From Streptomyces niger (GTDB lineage: Bacteria; Actinomycetota; Actinomycetes; Streptomycetales; Streptomycetaceae): a DNA stretch of 64,000 nt. Below the pieces are notes generated by a model. That model was not told the origin of the DNA and did no database searches. It was given only the letters and a program-made list of their open reading frames with translations. This document shows, in pieces, positions 58,244 to 64,000 of the stretch (position 1 is the first letter of the stretch; each line of letters starts with the position of its first letter). A program made the position numbers and the translations under genes. Location of the stretch: NCBI RefSeq assembly GCF_000718305.1, contig NZ_JOFQ01000011.1, forward strand, positions 310,001 to 374,000, in the 5' to 3' direction.

Positions 58244-58911
58244 GCGTCAGCGTCCAATACACACGCGAGCTCCTGACGGAAGCGGCACGCTGTTGCAGCA
58301 GCATCGAGGAAGTCATCGCCTATTGCGGCGGCCATGTCTACCGCGGCGTGCGACGGCATCTGGTGAAGCGCTTCGATCGCTTCGGAATCGATATCTCGCA
58401 CTTTGATCACACGCCACGACGTACGACCCACTCGCGCCCTACCAAAGAGGCACTGCAAGAAGCCGTCAACGCGTCGGTCTCCATAGCAGCGGCCCTTCGG
58501 CACCTCGGCAAACCGGTGAACAATCGCGCCGCCCGGGCTCTGTTCCATCAATGGGTCGCGGAAGAGGGCACCAGTACGAGCCACTTCCTGGGGCAGGCGC
58601 ACCAGCGCGGAAGACCGGGCCCCACGCCCAGGAAACCGCCTGAGCGCATCTTGGTGAAACACGACGGAAGGCACCGCACACAATCGGGGCTGCTCCGGCG
58701 CGCTCTCGAGCAGATCGGAGTGCCCGAGCGCTGTATCGAGTGCGGAACGGGGGCGACCTGGGGCGGGAGGCCGATGACGCTGGAGGTCGACCACATCAAC
58801 GGCGACTGGAGCGACGACCGGGCCGAGAACCTGCGCCTGCTCTGCCCCAACTGCCATGCGGTCACCAGCACCTGGTGCAGGGGAGGTGATTGGCGCCGCG
58901 GTGCCCGCTGA
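58240..58911 (+). CDS. HNH endonuclease-like protein, paralogue 2
   Basis: A 223-residue paralogue with the same layout: a first module ending in FGIDISHFDHTP, a second (SIAAALRHLGKPVNNRAARA) ending in TSTSHF, and a C-terminal HNH with CIECG, LEVDHINGDWSDDRAENLRLL and CPNCH. It lies in an ATGA overlap with paralogue 1, so the two are one transcription unit that ends at the hairpin before tRNA-Leu. Sequence divergence between the two copies is considerable, so the duplication is not recent. Confidence 0.82.
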   Translation: MSVSVQYTRELLTEAARCCSSIEEVIAYCGGHVYRGVRRHLVKRFDRFGIDISHFDHTPRRTTHSRPTKEALQEAVNASVSIAAALRHLGKPVNNRAARALFHQWVAEEGTSTSHFLGQAHQRGRPGPTPRKPPERILVKHDGRHRTQSGLLRRALEQIGVPERCIECGTGATWGGRPMTLEVDHINGDWSDDRAENLRLLCPNCHAVTSTWCRGGDWRRGAR

Positions 58912-58932
58912 CCCCACCGGGGCCCCACTGAA

Positions 58933-58960
58933 GCCGCCAGCCGGTACCATGGCTGGCGGC
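58933..58960 (+). terminator. Hairpin after the HNH pair
   Basis: A perfect 10-bp stem GCCGCCAGCC / GGCTGGCGGC with an 8-base loop ends 2 bases before the tRNA-Leu gene. Confidence 0.75.
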
Positions 58961-58962
58961 TA

Positions 58963-59050
58963 GCGGCCGTGATGGAATAGGCGAGACATGCGAGCCTTAG
59001 AAGCTCGTGGGCGATAGCCCGTGTGGGTTCGAATCCCACCGGCCGCACCA
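58963..59050 (+). tRNA. tRNA-Leu (anticodon TAG)
   Basis: An 88-base class II tRNA with encoded CCA. The acceptor stem GCGGCCG pairs with CGGCCGC, the anticodon stem CGAGC/GCTCG encloses CTTAGAA with anticodon TAG, there is a long variable arm (GGGCGATAGCCC region), and the T-loop is GTTCGAATC. It reads CUA codons. It is not bldA, whose anticodon is TAA. Confidence 0.95.
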
Positions 59051-59127
59051 GCAGTGACCTTGGTTTTTCGAAGGCCCGATCTCGCATGAGCGAGACCGGG
59101 CTTTCGGCGTTGCTGCACGGCTGCCGA

Positions 59128-59736
59128 TCAGCCCAACAGCTCGCGGACCACCGGGGCCAGGGCGCGGAACGCCTTGCCTCGGTGACTGATGGCGTTTTTT
59201 TCGTCGGCCGTCAGTTCGGCGCAGGTGCGGGTGTCGCCTTCGACTTGGAGGATCGGGTCGTAGCCGAAACCGCCGGAGCCGGCGGGGGCGTGGCGGAGGG
59301 TGCCCTCCAGCTTGCCTTCGACGACGCGCTCGGTGCCGTCCGGGAGGGCGAGGGCCGCGGCGCAGGCGAAGTGGGCCGCGCGGTGTTCGTCGGCGATGTC
59401 GGAGAGCTGGGCGAGGAGCAGGTCGAGGTTGGCCTGGTCGTCGCCGTGGCGGCCGGCCCAGCGGGCGGAGAAGATGCCGGGGGCGCCGTTCAGGACGTCG
59501 ACGCAGAGGCCGGAGTCGTCGGCGACGGCGGGGTGGCCGGTGGCCTGGGCGAGGGCGTGGGCCTTGAGGAGGGCGTTCTCGGCGAAGGTGACGCCGGTTT
59601 CCTTGACGTCGGGGACGTCCGGGTACGCGTCGGCGCCGACCAGCTCGATGTCGAGGTCGGCCTCGGTGAGGATGGCGCGGAGTTCGGTGATCTTGCCGGC
59701 GTTGCGGGTGGCGAGGATCAAACGCTGGTGCTTCAT
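59128..59736 (-). CDS. rdgB: XTP/dITP pyrophosphatase (house-cleaning NTPase)
   Basis: A 202-residue RdgB/HAM1 protein that removes non-canonical purine triphosphates (ITP, XTP). Conserved segments are LILATRNAGKITELRAIL, TFAENALLKAHALAQATGHPAVADDSGLCVD, APGIFSARWAG, GSGGFGYDPIL and the final ISHRGKAFRAL. The ATG start is 59736. As in other Streptomyces, it lies just downstream of rph on the same strand with two small genes between. Confidence 0.93.
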   Translation of the reverse strand: MKHQRLILATRNAGKITELRAILTEADLDIELVGADAYPDVPDVKETGVTFAENALLKAHALAQATGHPAVADDSGLCVDVLNGAPGIFSARWAGRHGDDQANLDLLLAQLSDIADEHRAAHFACAAALALPDGTERVVEGKLEGTLRHAPAGSGGFGYDPILQVEGDTRTCAELTADEKNAISHRGKAFRALAPVVRELLG

Positions 59737-59894
59737 GGTGAGCGATTATCCCGGCCATGTGCGGTGGGAATGCCCGGTGGGGCGAACGACACCCCGCCGC
59801 GGCGGTCGCGCGTACGGGGCGGGCGGTCGCCCCGTACGCGTTCTCGTCACACCTCCATCCGCGGCACACATCCGTCCGCGGGCCCGCGGACCGC

Positions 59895-60347
59895 TCAGCC
59901 CGGGGTGCAGATCTTGGTGAGTTCCGAGGTGGCGGACCGGATGGCGGTGGTGTCGGGGGTCCTGCCCTGGTCCAGGTCCTGCTGGGCGTTCTTGACGCCG
60001 CGGGAGAGGTCGTCGACGGCCTTGCCGATGTCGGCGTTGTCGCTCTTGTCGCCGAGGGCGTCGAGGTTCTTGTCGATCTTGTCGAGGGCCTGTTGGGCCT
60101 CCGCCGGGTTGTCGGCGCCGTTGGAGATGGCCTGCTGGAGGTTGTCGACGTTCTGACCGATGGCGGTGGCGGTCTGGGCGCAGTCCAGGGCCGTCTCGAC
60201 CGCGCTGCAGGCGGAGAGCGCGGGGACGGCGAGAGCGAGGGCCGCCGCGGCGGAGGCGGCCGTCATGGCCGTACGGCGGCGGGCAGGCCGCGGCGCGGCG
60301 CCCGATCCGAAGGAACGGCGACGGCGGGCAAAGCGGTACGCGGACAT
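59895..60347 (-). CDS. Helical lipoprotein, unknown function
   Basis: A 150-residue protein with a basic N-terminus and signal peptide (TAASAAAALALAVPALSAC) ending in a lipobox LSAC near residue 47. The mature part is a helical stretch (AQTATAIGQNVDNLQQAISNG, AEAQQALDKIDKNLDALGDKSD) with a C-terminal CTPG. The upstream part of the N-terminus is long for a signal peptide, so the true start may be the Met near residue 28. It occurs between rdgB and rph in Streptomyces; no function is assigned. Confidence 0.75.
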   Translation of the reverse strand: MSAYRFARRRRSFGSGAAPRPARRRTAMTAASAAAALALAVPALSACSAVETALDCAQTATAIGQNVDNLQQAISNGADNPAEAQQALDKIDKNLDALGDKSDNADIGKAVDDLSRGVKNAQQDLDQGRTPDTTAIRSATSELTKICTPG

Positions 60348-60473
60348 GAGCGGGGCCCTCCCTTGGCAATGAACAGGTAAAGGGAGGAACGCCTGGCGCG
60401 CGGTTTTGGTTGCCGAACCCGCCGAATTCGCGGCGTTGTCGTGACGTCTTCGTGCCGTGCGGCCGGCCGGGGC

Positions 60474-60635
60474 TCAGCCGAGTCCGGTGATCAGGCCGGT
60501 CTGGGTCAGGAACATGGCCAGGACGACCACGAGGGTCCAGCCGACGAGGTGTTCCATCCAGGGCTTGTCGTCCTTGGGGCCGCCGGTGCGGGCGGCGGGC
60601 GCGTCGAGGGCGGCGGCAGCGGCTTCAGCAGGCAT
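60474..60635 (-). CDS. SCO1431-family small membrane protein
   Basis: A 53-residue protein from ATG 60635. RTGGPKDDKPWMEHLVGWTL followed by one helix (VVVLAMFLTQTGLITG) matches the small SCO1431-type family. It is too short for most gene callers. Function unknown. Confidence 0.65.
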   Translation of the reverse strand: MPAEAAAAALDAPAARTGGPKDDKPWMEHLVGWTLVVVLAMFLTQTGLITGLG

Positions 60636-60864
60636 GACGGTGGTGTTCCTCGTCGTGGGGAGCTGGGGACGCGCACTCCGTAGGGGTACGGGGAGATACG
60701 GGGGTGCATGTCCCACCTTGCGCCTGCGCTGCGGTCATTCCTAGAGATGCAGATCCCACGAGGGGAACGTCACAGATCACCGGGCGGGCCGGGCGGCCCA
60801 CCGGAACCACCGGCAGGCCGCGGCCCCGGCGCCCCGCCCTCGACAGGCGCAGGCGCGGTGCCTC

Positions 60865-61596
<732 letters not shown>

Positions 61597-61617
61597 GGGG
61601 TCGAGCCTATCGGGAAT

Positions 61618-61674
61618 GCCGAAGGCCCCGTTCCGGATGCGTACGCACGTACGAACCGGGGCGGGGCCTTCGGC
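61618..61674 (-). terminator. Terminator between nagF and rph
   Basis: GCCGAAGGCCCCG pairs with CGGGGCCTTCGGC around a long inner region that has its own partial pairing. The copy of nagF mRNA should end here; no U-tract is visible. Confidence 0.65.
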
Positions 61675-61757
61675 CGGAGCGCGGCGGCTCAGCGCACATC
61701 GCGGCTAACGCGGCTTCGCGGCTTCGCGGCGCGATACTCAGATCAAGTCTTCGACGC

Positions 61758-61991
61758 TCACATCATGTCTTCGATGTCGGCGGCGATGGGGTCGGCGTCG
61801 GTGCCGATCACGACCTGGATGGCGGTGCCCATCTTCACGACGCCGTGGGCGCCGGCGGCCTTCAGGGCGGCTTCGTCGACGAGGGAGGGGTCGACGACCT
61901 CGGTGCGAAGGCGGGTGATGCAGCCTTCGACCTCTTCGATGTTGTCGAGGCCACCGAGCCCGGCGACGATCTTCTCAGCCTTGCTGGCCAT
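61758..61991 (-). CDS. nagF: PTS glucose/N-acetylglucosamine-type EIIB
   Basis: A 77-residue PTS EIIB protein. The phosphorylated Cys is in EEVEGCITRLRTEVVDP near residue 25. It passes phosphate from the general PTS proteins to sugar carried by the membrane component encoded divergently. By context and the known S. coelicolor NagF, the substrate is N-acetylglucosamine. ATG 61991 starts the protein (MASKAEKIVAGL). A DasR site lies in the intergenic region. Confidence 0.87.
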   Translation of the reverse strand: MASKAEKIVAGLGGLDNIEEVEGCITRLRTEVVDPSLVDEAALKAAGAHGVVKMGTAIQVVIGTDADPIAADIEDMM

Positions 61992-62146
61992 GTCCACTCC
62001 TGCTTGTCTCGGCCGTCGGCGATGGTGCCGAAGGATTCCACACGGTAACGCACGTTCAGCCCTGTTGGACGGGCGTTTGTCCGCTGCCTGGCGAATGATG
62101 GCGACCACCCGGTGGTGCGTTCGGGAGATCCCGTAGCGCCACTACG

Positions 62147-62162
62147 AATGGTCTACACCACC
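62147..62162. promoter_or_regulatory. dre (DasR) site between nagF and the EIIC gene
   Basis: AATGGTCTACACCACC matches 13 of 16 positions of the dre consensus and lies 56 bases before the EIIC start. DasR represses PTS and chitin genes and is released by glucosamine-6-phosphate, so this is the expected control point. Confidence 0.8.
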
Positions 62163-62217
62163 AGTATGCGGCAAGCACGAGTCGGCCGTCGCGGGGCCGG
62201 CGGCCGGGAGGTTGCGG

Positions 62218-63519
62218 ATGAGTTCGGACGCGGCGGCGGCGCCGAAGAAGAAGTGGGGCGGCGGGCTGTTCCAGGGCCTGCAGAAGATGGGGCGCAGCCT
62301 GCAGCTGCCGATCGCGGTGCTGCCGGCCGCGGGCATCCTGAACCGGCTCGGGCAGCCGGACGTCTTCGGCACGGACGGGCTGGGCTGGGAGGACGTGGCG
62401 AAGGTGTTCATGGGCGCGGGCAGCGCGCTGCTGGACTCCTCGCTCGGGCTGCCGATGCTGTTCTGTGTCGGCGTCGCGATCGGCATGGCGAAGAAGGCGG
62501 ACGGCTCGACGGCGCTGGCGGCGGTGGCGGGATTCCTCGTCTACTACTTCGTGCTGCATCAGTTCCCGGAGGACTGCACGGGCGGGGCGACGTTCGTGAG
62601 CGGTGGGCCGCTGGGCGGCGCGTGCGTGGCGAAGGACGGTACGGGGGCGCCCGCGACGTACCAGAATCCGGGTGTGTTCGGCGGCATCGTGATCGGGCTG
62701 CTGTCGGCGTGGTTCTGGCAGCGGTACCACCGTACGAGGCTGGTGGACTGGCTGGGCTTCTTCAACGGCCGTCGGCTCGTACCGATCATCATGTCGTTCG
62801 TGGCGCTGGCCTTCGCGGTGATCTGCCTGTTCGTGTGGCCGCCGATCGGTGACGCGCTGACCAGCTTCAGCAGGTGGATGGTGGACCTGGGCGCGACGGG
62901 GTCCGGGATCTTCGGTGTGGCGAACCGTGCGCTGCTGGTCATCGGCATGCACCAGTTCCTGAATACGTTCATGTGGTTCCAGTTCGGCGACTTCACGAAG
63001 CCGGACGGGACGGTGGTGCACGGTGACATCAACCGGTTCCTGGCGGGTGATCCGAGTGCGGGCCAGTTCACCTCCGGCTTCTTCCCGATCATGATGTTCG
63101 CGCTGCCGGCGGCGGCGCTGGCGATCACGCACTGCGCGAAGAAGCACCGGCGCAAGGAGATCGCGGGCATGATGCTGTCGGTCGGCCTGACGTCGTTCGT
63201 CACGGGGATCACGGAGCCGATCGAGTACTCGTTCCTGTTCGTGGCGCCGGTGCTGTACGCGCTGCACGCGGTGCTGACGGGTGTGTCGATGGCGGTGACG
63301 TGGGCGCTGGGGGTGCACGACGGGTTCAGTTTCTCGGCGGGCCTGATCGACTACGTCATCAATTGGGGTCTGGCGACCAAGCCGTGGCTGATCATTCCGA
63401 TCGGCCTGTGTTTCGCGGTGGTCTATTACGTGGTCTTCCGCTTCGTGATCACGAAGTTCGATCTGGCGACCCCGGGCCGTGAACCGGAGGAAGACGCGGA
63501 AGACGTGACGAAACGGTAG
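62218..63519 (+). CDS. nagE2: PTS N-acetylglucosamine-type EIIC
   Basis: A 433-residue membrane permease with about ten helices. The family motif GITEPIEYSFLFVAP is near residue 340, the first helices have LQLPIAVLPAAGILNRLGQP, and the region DGFSFSAGLIDYVINW near 363 is typical of the GlcNAc branch. ATG 62218 follows GGGAGG with a six-base gap. It lacks fused EIIA/EIIB domains, so it needs the divergent EIIB. The name is by analogy with S. coelicolor; a second EIIC is not seen in this window, so nagE1 and nagE2 cannot be distinguished with certainty. Confidence 0.8.
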   Translation: MSSDAAAAPKKKWGGGLFQGLQKMGRSLQLPIAVLPAAGILNRLGQPDVFGTDGLGWEDVAKVFMGAGSALLDSSLGLPMLFCVGVAIGMAKKADGSTALAAVAGFLVYYFVLHQFPEDCTGGATFVSGGPLGGACVAKDGTGAPATYQNPGVFGGIVIGLLSAWFWQRYHRTRLVDWLGFFNGRRLVPIIMSFVALAFAVICLFVWPPIGDALTSFSRWMVDLGATGSGIFGVANRALLVIGMHQFLNTFMWFQFGDFTKPDGTVVHGDINRFLAGDPSAGQFTSGFFPIMMFALPAAALAITHCAKKHRRKEIAGMMLSVGLTSFVTGITEPIEYSFLFVAPVLYALHAVLTGVSMAVTWALGVHDGFSFSAGLIDYVINWGLATKPWLIIPIGLCFAVVYYVVFRFVITKFDLATPGREPEEDAEDVTKR

Positions 63520-63544
63520 CCGGCCCCGGTCCGGGCGGAACTCC

Positions 63545-64000
63545 TCAGGGCAGGCGGTCGACGAGCCGACGGAGTGCGTCGAGAGTCCGGCGGGCACTGT
63601 CTCCGCCGCCTCCTTGCAGTGCCGCGGCGTACGAGCGCTCCGCGCAGTCGTAGCGGCCGCAGGCGAGCGCCAGCGTCGCCTGCAGGTCGAGCATCTTGCT
63701 CTGGAGAAGGTCCGGGGCGCCGCCCCCGCTCCCGGCCGCGGCGGACAGGCGGTCGACGAGGAGGGAGAGTCCTGCGATGTGGCGGCTGCCTTCCAGGAGT
63801 GACGCGTAGTACGCCGCTTCGGCCGTCCGCCCGGCGGAACGGACGATGTCGAGGCACTCCGCGATCCGCCGTTCGTCGCCGCCCCTGATGGCCAGGTCGC
63901 AGAGGAGACTCCAGGCTTCCTCGAACCGTTCGGTCTCATAGTCGGTGAGCTCGGGGTTCCGGTACAGCTGCAGGGAGTCGCGGAAGGCGTCGTACGCCGC
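63545..64000 (-). CDS. Helical-repeat protein, partial (start outside window)
   Basis: A frame on the minus strand is open from the right edge (codon at 63998-64000) to a TGA at 63545, giving 151 residues. Reading inward it shows AAYDAFRDSLQLYRNPELTD, EEAWSLLCDLAIRGGDERRI, LLQSKMLDLQATLALACGRY and SYAAALQGGGDSARRTLDAL, an all-helical, TPR-like pattern. No start codon is visible inside the window. I do not recognise a specific family. Confidence 0.65.
   Translation of the reverse strand, partial: AAYDAFRDSLQLYRNPELTDYETERFEEAWSLLCDLAIRGGDERRIAECLDIVRSAGRTAEAAYYASLLEGSRHIAGLSLLVDRLSAAAGSGGGAPDLLQSKMLDLQATLALACGRYDCAERSYAAALQGGGGDSARRTLDALRRLVDRLP

Noticed and set aside
58963..59050. tRNA-Leu considered as the bldA gene
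   Set aside because: The anticodon loop CTTAGAA gives anticodon TAG, while bldA must have TAA.
62056..63939. Long antisense frame opposite the PTS EIIC gene
   Set aside because: The EIIC on the plus strand has an intact GITEPIEYSF motif and ribosome binding site; the antisense frame has no recognisable domain.

Overview
The window is very GC-rich (coding third positions almost always G or C). It carries many GTG and TTG starts, TTA codons as rarities, SsgA-like, CslA/GlxA and SCO0930-type proteins, and DasR-type operators. This is a Streptomyces (or very close relative) chromosome. The gene order cslA-glxA-GH6 ... PBP ... rdgB ... rph ... nagF/nagE matches my memory of one stretch of the S. 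coelicolor core chromosome, so most of the window is conserved backbone with small accessory patches. I see no transposase, integrase, phage module, CRISPR array or large biosynthetic cluster.

Layout. 1-4.9 kb: an amidase (cut by the window edge), a DUF3830 protein and an Ehu-type amino-acid/compatible-solute ABC transporter (ehuBCDA), followed by an IclR regulator broken by a frameshift. 6.0-10.6 kb: two identical tRNA-Lys(CTT) genes. The first abuts a chitin-type AA10 LPMO gene that has lost its 3' end but keeps two DasR-like operators. Between the tRNAs lies an operon of an SsgA-like protein, a Band-7/SPFH membrane protein and a secreted NlpC/P60-like peptidoglycan-binding enzyme. 10.6-18.9 kb: a FadR-type regulator, the cslA-glxA tip-polysaccharide pair (cslA has three TTA codons), a convergent GH6 lipoprotein, a class F sortase fold that lacks the catalytic His and Cys, and a HAD phosphatase. 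19-25.7 kb: a 2-aminoethylphosphonate uptake and oxidation operon with its HutC-type regulator and a candidate operator. 25.7-29.6 kb: a divergent ROK regulator and Gfo/Idh/MocA pair, a UPF0303 protein and a DUF3048 lipoprotein.

29.6-32.4 kb: a compact, less GC-rich three-gene operon with a helical small protein, an alpha/beta hydrolase with a long helical N-terminus, and a lipoprotein. It resembles a type VII-like effector/partner/immunity set and is the best candidate here for an undescribed system. 32.6-40.5 kb: FAH-family hydrolase, a second YidC with a DUF6412 protein, a long-chain acyl-CoA ligase, a DUF4142-DUF1996 pair and a PucR regulator. 40.7-44.3 kb: a membrane haem-type protein, a NuoF-like protein fused to a ferredoxin domain, and an SCO0930-type lipoprotein, which look like an electron-transfer route to the cell surface. 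44.3-54 kb: an intact class E sortase, DUF445 protein, SGNH hydrolase, a fossil DUF1707 gene, an ABC-2 exporter with two permeases, a bifunctional PBP, and a guanidine exporter gene (gdx/sugE) preceded by a guanidine-III riboswitch.

54-64 kb: GroES-like protein, DUF3618 protein, bcp, a ProP-like MFS transporter, two tandem HNH-endonuclease paralogues next to tRNA-Leu(TAG), rdgB, a lipoprotein, a small membrane protein, rph, and the divergent PTS genes for N-acetylglucosamine (EIIB and EIIC) with a DasR site between them. A partial helical-repeat protein runs off the right edge.
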